Assembly (NCBI RefSeq): GCF_013409595.1
Contig: NZ_JACCBD010000001.1
Coordinates: 930,001-994,000 of the forward strand
Length of the DNA stretch: 64,000 nt
Origin: Leucobacter aridicollis
Lineage (GTDB): Bacteria; Actinomycetota; Actinomycetes; Actinomycetales; Microbacteriaceae
Reading direction: 5' to 3'
In this document: positions 57,039 through 64,000 of the stretch, in pieces
Position numbering within the stretch: the stretch's first letter is position 1
How the letters are laid out: the number at the start of each line of letters is the position of its first letter
Notes under the pieces: generated by a model
Databases searched by the model: none
What the model saw: the letters and a program-made list of their open reading frames with translations, nothing else
Told to the model about the DNA's origin: nothing
Position numbers and translations under genes: made by a program

Positions 57039-58409
57039 GTGGCGAATCGCAGCGCAGGGCACACCGGCCCCATGGAGATCACCGGCAGCACGGTCGACGA
57101 CATCGTCGCGAGCATCCGCGGGTTGATCGACGCCGGTGCGCTCGCCCCCGGCGACTCGCTGCCGCCCATGCGCGGGCTCGCCGACTCGCTCGGAGTGAAC
57201 CGCAACACAGCCTCCGCGGCCTACAAGGCCCTCGTGCAGGCGGGCCTCGCCGAGACGCGCGGCCGCGCCGGCACCGTCATCGTCGACCCGTATGCGGCCC
57301 ACGAAGAGGAGGGCTTCGCGCGCGACACCGTGCTCCGCGACGTTGGTGACGGCAACCCCGATCCCGCGCTACTGCCGCGCCCGGAGCTCGTGCGGCTCAC
57401 CCCGGCGGAACCGCGGCTCTACGGGGAGCCGACGATCGATCCTGATCTCGCCGAATGGGCGACGTCGTGGATCGCGACCGACCAGCCGCGCCCGTTCCGC
57501 CTGACCGTCGCCGCCGGCGCGGTCGACGCGATCGAGCGACTGCTCGCCCAGACGCTGACGCCCGGCGACCAGCTCGCGGTCGAGGATCCCTGCTTCCTCA
57601 CGAGCATCAGCACGATCAGGCAGAACGGCTACCGCCCGGTGCCAGTTGCGATGGACGCCGACGGCATGCTCCCCGAGAGCCTGCGCGCAGCGCTCGACGC
57701 CGGGGTCCGCGCCGTCATCTGCACCCCGCGGGCGCACAACCCGACCGGGGCGAGCCTCACGCCCGAGCGTGCGGCGGCGCTGCGCGACGTGCTGGCCGAC
57801 TACCCGCAGGTGCTCGTGATCGAGGACGACCACTTCTCGTTGCTCGCTCGCGCGCCGTACGCGAGCATCATCGGCGAGGGGCAACTGCGGTGGGCGCTCG
57901 TCCGATCGATGTCGAAGGCGCTCGGCCCCGACATGCGGATCGCGCTCGTCGCGAGCGACACCGAGACGGCGGAACGCCTCGCCGCCCGCATCAGCGGCGG
58001 GATCACGTGGGTCAGCCACCTCATCCAACGGCTCACCGTCGCGCTGCTCACCGATCCCGATACGCAGGCGCTCATCCGCCGCGCGAGCGACCACTACGCG
58101 TCGCGGAACGCGGCCTTCGCGGAGCGACTGCGCGCCGTCGGGCTCGCCTCCGACAGCCGAGACGGCCTGAACGTCTGGGTCGACGTTCGCGGCGATTCGT
58201 CCGCGGTGCTCGTGCAGCTCATGCGGCGGGGCTGGATCGCACGCGACGGCGCGAGCTTTGGGCTTCAGGGGGAGGGCGAACACTTCCTCAGGCTCACCGT
58301 GCACCGCCTCGACGGCGACGAACTCACGCGCCTCGCCGCCGACCTCGCCGCCGCTACCGCCGCCGCACCGCAGCCGCAGGCAGTCACACACGCCCCCGCA
58401 ACTCCGTAA
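57039..58409 (+). CDS. MocR-type GntR/aminotransferase regulator
   Basis: A 456-aa protein from GTG 57039 (AAAGGAACG upstream). Residues 10-85 form the GntR winged helix (IVASIRGLIDAGALAPGDSL, SLGVNRNTASAAYKALVQAG); the rest is a fold-type I aminotransferase domain with CTPRAHNPTGAS and SMSKALGPDMR carrying the PLP lysine. Relatives are PdxR and GabR, which sense PLP alone or with GABA. Context allows either; it probably binds the two palindromes. Confidence 0.85.
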   Translation: MANRSAGHTGPMEITGSTVDDIVASIRGLIDAGALAPGDSLPPMRGLADSLGVNRNTASAAYKALVQAGLAETRGRAGTVIVDPYAAHEEEGFARDTVLRDVGDGNPDPALLPRPELVRLTPAEPRLYGEPTIDPDLAEWATSWIATDQPRPFRLTVAAGAVDAIERLLAQTLTPGDQLAVEDPCFLTSISTIRQNGYRPVPVAMDADGMLPESLRAALDAGVRAVICTPRAHNPTGASLTPERAAALRDVLADYPQVLVIEDDHFSLLARAPYASIIGEGQLRWALVRSMSKALGPDMRIALVASDTETAERLAARISGGITWVSHLIQRLTVALLTDPDTQALIRRASDHYASRNAAFAERLRAVGLASDSRDGLNVWVDVRGDSSAVLVQLMRRGWIARDGASFGLQGEGEHFLRLTVHRLDGDELTRLAADLAAATAAAPQPQAVTHAPATP

Positions 58410-58442
58410 CCGTTCCGCACCATCCCGAAGGGAATTCACGCC

Positions 58443-59786
58443 ATGACTCAGACAGTCGCAGCTCCCGCAACCCTGCAGCGCCCGGAGCTCGTCACCGAGA
58501 TCCCCGGCCCCCAGAGCCTCGCGATCCACGCCCGCCGGCAGGCGGCAGTGCCGCGCGGCGTCGGGTGCGCCCTCCCCGTCTACATTGACTACGCCGACGG
58601 CGCCTGGCTCACCGACGTCGACGGTAACCGCCTGCTCGACCTCGGCTCCGGCATCGGCGTCACAACGCTTGGCCACACGCAGCCGACGGTCGTCGCCGCT
58701 GCCAAGGACCAACTCGACCGCGTGAGTCACACGCTCTTCACCGTCACCCCGTACGAGAACTACGTCAGGCTCGCCGAACGCCTCGGCGCGCACACGCCTG
58801 GCGCGCACGCGAAGAAGACCTTCTTCGTGAACTCGGGTGCGGAGGCCGTCGAGAACGCGGTGAAGATCGCCCGCGCTCACACTGGCCGGCGCGTCGTTGC
58901 GGCCCTCGACCACGCGTTCCACGGTCGCACGAACCTCACCATGGCGATGAACCATCGCGCCGCGCCGTACGGGACCGGCTTCGGCCCGTTCGCGCCAGAC
59001 ATTCAGCGCGTGCCGAACTCGTACCCGTTCCGCGACGGGCTCTCCGGGGCGGAGGCCGCCGCGCGCACGATCGAGTACCTCGAGCAGCGTATCGGCGTGC
59101 AGGATCTCGCTGCGGTCATCGCCGAGCCCATCCAGGGCGAGGGCGGATTCGTCGTGCCGGCCGAGGGATACCTCCCGGCGCTGCAGGAGTGGGCGAGCGC
59201 GAACGGCGTCGTCTTCATCGCCGACGAGATCCAGTCGGGCCTCGGGCGCACCGGCACCTGGTTCGCGAGCGAGCTGTTCGGTCTCGTGCCCGACCTCGTG
59301 CTCACCGCGAAGGGCATCGCCGACGGTCTCCCGCTCGCTGGCGTCACTGGCCGAGCTGAGATCATGGACGCCGCCCTCCCGGGCGGCCTCGGCGGCACGT
59401 TCGGCGGCAACCCAGTCTCGATCGCCGCCGCACACGCCGTCCTCGACTTGCTCGAGACCGGCGAACCGTTCGCGGAGGCCGCACGGATCGAGGGTGCCCT
59501 CGTCGACAGCGTGCGCGACCTCGCCTCCCGGTTCCCGGAAATCGGCGACATTCGCGGGCACGGCGCGATGATCGCGTTCGAGCTCGTCGAGCCCGGCACC
59601 ACCACTCCGCTCGCGGGGCTCGCCGGCGAGATCGCCGCCTTCGCCGCGAGCCGCGGAGTGCTCCTGCTCACCGCAGGCAGCTACGGCAACGTCATCCGCT
59701 TCCTGCCGTCGCTCGCCGTGACAACCGAGCAGATTGAGTATGCTGTGGAGGTGATCGGCGAGGCCCTTGCGCGTCCGCGCGCGTAG
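58443..59786 (+). CDS. gabT: 4-aminobutyrate aminotransferase
   Basis: A 447-aa class III aminotransferase: FFVNSGAEAVENAVKIARAH, AFHGRTNLTMAMN, EPIQGEGGF, DEIQSGLGRTG and LTAKGIADGLPLAGV with the PLP lysine. It converts GABA to succinate semialdehyde. It lies 33 bp after the MocR gene on the same strand, which favours GabR-like control. No gabD is adjacent. Confidence 0.88.
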   Translation: MTQTVAAPATLQRPELVTEIPGPQSLAIHARRQAAVPRGVGCALPVYIDYADGAWLTDVDGNRLLDLGSGIGVTTLGHTQPTVVAAAKDQLDRVSHTLFTVTPYENYVRLAERLGAHTPGAHAKKTFFVNSGAEAVENAVKIARAHTGRRVVAALDHAFHGRTNLTMAMNHRAAPYGTGFGPFAPDIQRVPNSYPFRDGLSGAEAAARTIEYLEQRIGVQDLAAVIAEPIQGEGGFVVPAEGYLPALQEWASANGVVFIADEIQSGLGRTGTWFASELFGLVPDLVLTAKGIADGLPLAGVTGRAEIMDAALPGGLGGTFGGNPVSIAAAHAVLDLLETGEPFAEAARIEGALVDSVRDLASRFPEIGDIRGHGAMIAFELVEPGTTTPLAGLAGEIAAFAASRGVLLLTAGSYGNVIRFLPSLAVTTEQIEYAVEVIGEALARPRA

Positions 59787-59824
59787 GGTCTCCCCGGGGC
59801 CCGTCCCGCTGGGCGGGCCAATCC

Positions 59825-59895
59825 GGTGGGGTGACCGAATGGCTAGGTCACGGCTCGCAAGGCCGTGTATGCAGGTTCGACTCCTGCCCCCACCT
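59825..59895 (+). tRNA. tRNA-Cys (GCA)
   Basis: GGTGGGG/CCCCACC acceptor, ACC/GGT D-stem, ACGGC/GCCGT anticodon stem, GCAGG-TTCGACT-CCTGC T-arm. The loop TCGCAAG gives anticodon GCA. Position 33 is C instead of the near-universal T, as TC replaces CT; this is unusual. CCA is not encoded. Confidence 0.85.
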
Positions 59896-60011
59896 CTCTG
59901 TCCAACCGACAGGCGACCTCGCGGCCGCGAACCCATCAGGAGCTTGATCGCCATGCACGCTGCGGCACGTGACACCTGCGGGGTGCGCGCCAGCGACGCC
60001 GTCGGGGCTGT

Positions 60012-61418
60012 GTGATGCACGCGCTCGCCGCGGTGGCGCCGCTTGCGGCGGTGATCCTCACCCTGCTGCTGGGGCGCTCGTCGCGTGCGGCCGCGATCGC
60101 CGGGATCGCCGTGCTCGTCCCGCTCATCGCGTTCGTCTTCCCGACGCCGTGGCAGGTCATCGGCCGGGCCGCCATCGAGTGGGCGCCCGTGATGACTGAG
60201 GTGGTGCTCGTGCTCGCCGGCGGCATCCTGTTTGCCGAGGCGGGGCGCTTCACCGGCAATCAGCAGCGCATCACTGACTGGGTGACGGGCTCGCTCGGCA
60301 CCGGGATCGTGCCCGTGCTCGCGATCGTGCACGGGTTCACGCCGCTCACCGAATCGCTCACCGGCTACGGCGTTGGCGCCGCGCTCGCCGTCCCGCTCCT
60401 GCTCGGGATCGGGCTGCCGGGCAAGCATGCGGCGATCGTTGGGCTGCTCGGGCTGTGCGCCGTGCCGTGGGGGTCGATGGGGCCGGGGACGCTCATCGCG
60501 TCGCACCTGTCGGGCGTCGACTTCGACACGCTCGGCGTGACGACGGCGCTCTTCAACGTTGTCGTGTTCGTCGCCGTCGGTGTGACGGCCGCGCTCCTCG
60601 TGGCGGCGCCGGGCCGCAGGGCGCCAGCCGTCCTCGCCGCGCTCGGCTCTGCACTCGCGCTGTCGGCCGCGGTGTTCGGCGCGAACGTGCTCGTCGGCAC
60701 CGCGCCAGCGGGCGCGATCGGCGGCCTCACGGTGCTCGCGCTGCACATTGGCCTGCGCGCAGCCCGCGGGCACCGGATCGGAATGTCGGCCGATGTCGCC
60801 CGCGCGTTCGTCCCGTATGGGATCGTGCTCTGCGGGATGCTCGCGATGACCGCGGCGTTCGCGCTGCTGCCGGCTGGCGAGGGGGCCGCGCATGCGATCC
60901 TGACATCGCCGGCGCTCTGGCTGTTCGTGTCGACGGGCGCGCTGCTCGCGACGCATCGCGTCGCGGCGCGGGGCGCGGTGCGGTCGGCGGCGACCACCTG
61001 GCTGCGCGTCGCGCCAGCGACGGTACTGTTCGTCGTGCTGGGCGCGCTCATGGGGGTGAGTGGCATGACCGGAGAACTCGCAGGCATCCTTGCGCGCCTT
61101 GGCGCGGCGTACCCGTTCTTCCTGCCGCTGTTTGCCTCGCTTATCGGGTTTATCACCGGCTCGAACTCGGGGGCGAACGCGCTCGGCGCCGGCGCGCAGA
61201 CCGACGTCGCGCGGGCACTCGGGCTCGACGTTCCGCTCGCGATCGGCGCGCATAACGCCGCGGCCGCGACAGCGATGATGGCGTCGCCGGCCCGCGTCGA
61301 ACTCGCGGTGAGCCTCGCCCGAGTGCCCGAGCAGCGGGGTTCCGTGCAGCGGCTGCTGGTGCTGCAGCTTGGGGCGATCTCGCTCGTGATGGGCGGCCTG
61401 AGCTTCCTGCTGCTGTAG
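60012..61418 (+). CDS. L-lactate permease family transporter
   Basis: A 468-aa protein with about twelve membrane helices. FTPLTESLTGYGVGAALAVP, LCAVPWGSMGPGTLIAS and LFASLIGFITGSNSGANALG are LldP signatures. It would import lactate or glycolate with protons. It is shorter than typical LldP (about 550 aa). GTG 60012 or ATG 60015 is the start. Confidence 0.82.
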   Translation: MMHALAAVAPLAAVILTLLLGRSSRAAAIAGIAVLVPLIAFVFPTPWQVIGRAAIEWAPVMTEVVLVLAGGILFAEAGRFTGNQQRITDWVTGSLGTGIVPVLAIVHGFTPLTESLTGYGVGAALAVPLLLGIGLPGKHAAIVGLLGLCAVPWGSMGPGTLIASHLSGVDFDTLGVTTALFNVVVFVAVGVTAALLVAAPGRRAPAVLAALGSALALSAAVFGANVLVGTAPAGAIGGLTVLALHIGLRAARGHRIGMSADVARAFVPYGIVLCGMLAMTAAFALLPAGEGAAHAILTSPALWLFVSTGALLATHRVAARGAVRSAATTWLRVAPATVLFVVLGALMGVSGMTGELAGILARLGAAYPFFLPLFASLIGFITGSNSGANALGAGAQTDVARALGLDVPLAIGAHNAAAATAMMASPARVELAVSLARVPEQRGSVQRLLVLQLGAISLVMGGLSFLLL

Positions 61419-61466
61419 CCCGGCGCCCCGCTGAGCGGCGGCGCCGGGCCGGTGCAGCCGTGCCGG

Positions 61467-62009
61467 TTAGCCGCGCTGGAACGGCACCTCGGGGAAGTCG
61501 ACGGGGACGTCGAGCGCGATATTGATGTAGTTCGTGAACAGGTTCAGACCGACCTGGGCGATGGTCTCGACGATCTGGCTGTCGGTCCAACCGAGGTCGC
61601 GGAGGCCTGCGAGCTGCTGCGGGTCGACCTTGCCCCGGCGCTCCACCAGGCTGTGCGCGAACTGCAGCAGCGCCTCGGTCTTCGGATCGGCGGCCCGGGC
61701 GCGCTGCGCGGTGGCGAGTTCCTCCGGGCTCAGGCCGGCCTGCTGGCCGAGCGCCGTGTGCGCGGCCAGGCAGTACGCGCAGTCGTTCGTGTCGGCGACG
61801 GCGACCGCGATCTGCTCGGTGAGCGCCGCCCCCAGCGCGCCGGTTGAGAAGGCGCCAAACGACCCCCACATCGACTGCAGCGCGGCGGGGGAGTTCGCGA
61901 CGGCCGCGAACATGTTGGGGATCGTGCCGAAGGCCTTCTCAACCTTCGCGAGATTCGCTTGGGCTGCGGGTGCGGCTTCTGCGGTGGTGAGGACTGGGAC
62001 GCGTGCCAT
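61467..62009 (-). CDS. Carboxymuconolactone decarboxylase/AhpD-like protein
   Basis: A 180-aa protein with TEQIAVAVADTNDCAYCLAAH, the CxxC-x2-H redox site of AhpD-type alkylhydroperoxidases. Probably a peroxide-defence enzyme. AAGGAG precedes ATG 62009. Divergent from the AraC regulator, which may control it. Confidence 0.85.
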   Translation of the reverse strand: MARVPVLTTAEAAPAAQANLAKVEKAFGTIPNMFAAVANSPAALQSMWGSFGAFSTGALGAALTEQIAVAVADTNDCAYCLAAHTALGQQAGLSPEELATAQRARAADPKTEALLQFAHSLVERRGKVDPQQLAGLRDLGWTDSQIVETIAQVGLNLFTNYINIALDVPVDFPEVPFQRG

Positions 62010-62129
62010 GATGATGCTCCTTGGTTCGGTGGCGGCCGTGCCGGCCGGCTCTCTCCAGTGTGGTCGCCGCATCGGGATGTTTCGCGTCGTATCTGCCCGA
62101 TTCCTTGCCCAATCGTCCATACTGTAGGG

Positions 62130-62993
62130 ATGGAGTCCATCGACCGCCTCGACGCGCTGCTTCGCCGGTTCGGCGTGCAAGCGCAGCAGTTCTTCGACGG
62201 TACCCCCTGCGACCAACGACGGTTCGAGCCGCGACCCGGGCGCGGGTTTCTGCACATCCTCCGCGCCGGATCGATGGCCGTGGACGACGGGGCCGGTACC
62301 GGGCGGTGGCTCTCCGAGCCGACGCTACTGTTTTACCCGCGCGCGCACGACCACACGTTCGTCCCCGGGCCGGGCCGGGGAGTCGACCTCGCGTGCGCCA
62401 CGCTCGCGTTCGACGGCGGCGCCTCACACCCGCTCGTCGCTGCCCTGCCCGACGTCGTGAGCGTTCCGATCAGCGAGGTCGCCGGGCTCGACGCAACGCT
62501 CGATCTGCTCGCGTCCGAGATCGACGGCGTCGCCTGCGGCCACCGCCACATCGTCGACCGGCTGTTCGAGATTGTGCTGCTCAAGCTCCTACGGCATCTC
62601 CTTGACCGACCGGGCGAGCACGGCATCAACCGGGGGATGATCGGCGGGCTCGCGGACCCGCAGATCGCTCGGGCACTTGGTGCCGTCCACGCCGAGCCTG
62701 GTGAACCGTGGACGCTCGAGACGCTCGCCCGCGAAGCGGCCATGTCGCGCAGCGCGTTCGCCGCGCGGTTTCGCGACCTCGTCGGGGCCACGCCCCACGA
62801 CTACCTCACCGAATGGCGGATGACGGTGGGCAAGCAGCTCCTGCGGCGACAGCTGCCGGTCTCGGAGGTCGCGGCGACGCTCGGGTACACGGGGAGCTCG
62901 TTCGCGCGGGTGTTCGCCCAGCGAGTGGGGGAGTCACCGCGCGTCTGGGCTGCCGGAGCGTCATCCGCACCGCGTGCGTCGGGCGGGCTCTAA
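62130..62993 (+). CDS. AraC-family transcriptional regulator
   Basis: A 287-aa protein. The N-terminal cupin-like sensor is of the CBM/AraC-binding type (residues 10-140). The C-terminal two helix-turn-helix motifs are EPWTLETLAREAAMSRSAFA and SEVAATLGYTGSSFARVFAQ. TACTGT lies just upstream of ATG 62130. Divergent from the AhpD-like gene; such pairs are common. Confidence 0.88.
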   Translation: MESIDRLDALLRRFGVQAQQFFDGTPCDQRRFEPRPGRGFLHILRAGSMAVDDGAGTGRWLSEPTLLFYPRAHDHTFVPGPGRGVDLACATLAFDGGASHPLVAALPDVVSVPISEVAGLDATLDLLASEIDGVACGHRHIVDRLFEIVLLKLLRHLLDRPGEHGINRGMIGGLADPQIARALGAVHAEPGEPWTLETLAREAAMSRSAFAARFRDLVGATPHDYLTEWRMTVGKQLLRRQLPVSEVAATLGYTGSSFARVFAQRVGESPRVWAAGASSAPRASGGL

Positions 62994-63382
62994 CTCTCGG
63001 CTGCCGGCTGCCCGAACGTTGCCGGGTCGACCGGGCGCTGCGCCCGCGGGAGCGTCTCGACAACGAGCAGGTATGACTCGGTGACGAGGTCGCGCACGAG
63101 CGCTTCCTCGAGTGCGCCGCCGGCGCGGAGCGTAATCCAGTGCCGCTTGTTCATGTGATAGCCGGGAACGATGTCTTCGAACGCCTCGCGCAGCGTCGAC
63201 GCGTCGGCGGGCTTCGCCTTCACCGTCACGAACGGCTCTCCCGTGGCCTCCGAGAGCAGCAGAAACATCTTGCCGCGCACCTTGTAGACCCAGTGGTCGG
63301 GGCCGAACGGCTGCTCCGGGGTCGCGCCCGGAAGCTCGTCCGCGCGTGCGACCGCCCACTCCTGCAGCGTGGTTGGGGTCAT
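62990..63382 (-). CDS. MmcQ/YjbR-family protein
   Basis: A 130-aa protein: ATPEQPFGPDHWVYKVRGKM, FVTVKAKP and YHMNKRHWITLR are typical of the YjbR DNA-binding-like fold. Its stop overlaps that of the AraC gene. Function unclear. Confidence 0.85.
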   Translation of the reverse strand: MTPTTLQEWAVARADELPGATPEQPFGPDHWVYKVRGKMFLLLSEATGEPFVTVKAKPADASTLREAFEDIVPGYHMNKRHWITLRAGGALEEALVRDLVTESYLLVVETLPRAQRPVDPATFGQPAAES

Positions 63383-63725
63383 GCGGGCTCCGATCGTGGT
63401 CGCTGGCTTGTGCAAATCGAGCCTAGTGGAGCCCGCCGACACCAGAAGGCTCGTGCTGCGGGTGCCGCGGGGCCTCAGCCTGTTGCGTCCTGCGCCTGTT
63501 GGGTCCTGTGCCTGTGGATTACAGCGGCATGCTGTGGTGTGGCCTGCCGCGCGGACGCAGCGGCACGCCATGCGATCTGCAGAAGGAATCTCGAGAATCG
63601 CACTGGGGGACATTTCTGCTGCATATTGCATTGGGTGGGACCCACGCCCTCGGTGGGAGGCGCCGGGGTGCCTGCTCCTGGCGGGGCTGCCGGGGCTACC
63701 GGGGCTGGCGGACTAGGGTTGAGGC
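63383..63725. other. Intergenic region, 343 bp
   Basis: Between the divergent YjbR and TetR genes; no supported gene. GGGGCT repeats lie near 63684-63706, and TAGGGT at 63714-63719 is six bases before the TetR start. Confidence 0.5.
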
Positions 63726-64000
63726 ATGGCATCGGTAGTGCGTGGACGGCCCCCTGCATCCTCACGGGAGACGCTCGCCGACGCCGCGAGCGAGCTGTTT
63801 CTCGAGCAGGGCTACGACACGACGACCGTCGCAGACATCACCACACGCGCGGGTGTGAGCCGATCCTCGTTCTTCAACTACTTCGACGGCAAAGCGGCGA
63901 CCATCTGGTACGCGCTCGACGAACACCTCGCGGAGTTCGCAGCCGCGCTCGCGGCGGGGGAGCCTGCGGGAGATCCCAGGCACGCCGCCGAGGCCCTGGC
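63726..64000 (+). CDS. TetR-family regulator (partial)
   Basis: 91 residues are visible before the window ends. SRETLADAASELFLEQGYDT followed by TVADITTRAGVSRSSFFNYF is the TetR DNA-binding domain. Leaderless start with TAGGGT six bases upstream. Ligand domain and target are outside the window. Confidence 0.85.
   Translation, partial: MASVVRGRPPASSRETLADAASELFLEQGYDTTTVADITTRAGVSRSSFFNYFDGKAATIWYALDEHLAEFAAALAAGEPAGDPRHAAEAL

Noticed and set aside
57369..61253. 1,294-codon minus-strand frame
   Set aside because: Antisense shadow of MocR, gabT and the lactate permease in a very high-GC region; the product is Arg/Glu/Asp low-complexity and it runs across a tRNA gene.

Overview
The window comes from a high-GC Gram-positive actinobacterium. 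Strong GGAGG-type Shine-Dalgarno sites, frequent GTG/TTG starts, many leaderless-type starts (TANNNT 6-7 bases before ATG) and the gene families seen fit Microbacteriaceae; Leucobacter or a near relative is my guess, not something the sequence proves. About 48.5 kb is a temperate siphovirus-type prophage whose left end, probably with integrase and immunity repressor, lies outside the window. It ends at about 48,485 in a duplicated 3' end of a tRNA-Pro gene (attR). The rest is ordinary chromosome.

Prphage layout. 1-9.8 kb: mostly plus-strand early genes in tight overlapping order: RecE-like exonuclease, Sak4-like annealing ATPase, HNH nuclease, replication initiator with iteron-like repeats inside it, Holliday-junction resolvase, SSB and many small proteins. 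9.8-16.3 kb: accessory region with a cold-shock protein, a small basic protein, a fatty acid desaturase and three related copies of a small leaderless gene, one truncated. 16.3-40.2 kb: the late module on the minus strand, transcribed from right to left: small proteins and HNH, terminase small and large, portal, MuF capsid protein with a C-terminal toxin-like domain and probable immunity gene, P-loop kinase/scaffold, major capsid, connectors, tail terminator, major tail protein, frameshifted tail chaperones, tape measure, tail tip, endolysin and holin. Two plus-strand morons (17.6 and 28.2 kb) interrupt it. 40.2-48.5 kb: right arm of accessory genes: lipoprotein, GNAT, small membrane proteins, a tRNA-like sequence, a Panacea-type toxin-antitoxin pair and two helix-turn-helix genes that may include an excisionase.

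Chromosome, 48.5-64 kb: a ParDE-like pair lies between attR and a degenerate second copy of the att sequence. Then come an orphan cytochrome c oxidase subunit I and a block built around pyridoxal phosphate: pyridoxal kinase, DegT aminotransferase, alanine racemase, YggS, MocR regulator and GabT. Two of its divergent promoters carry the same palindrome. tRNA-Cys, a lactate-permease-family transporter, an AhpD-like protein, AraC and TetR regulators and a YjbR-family protein follow.

The observations most worth following are the MuF toxin/immunity pair, the P-loop kinase fused in frame to the scaffold across a terminator hairpin, the amber codon in the exonuclease, iterons inside the initiator gene, the cold-adaptation cargo, and the shared PLP-block operator.
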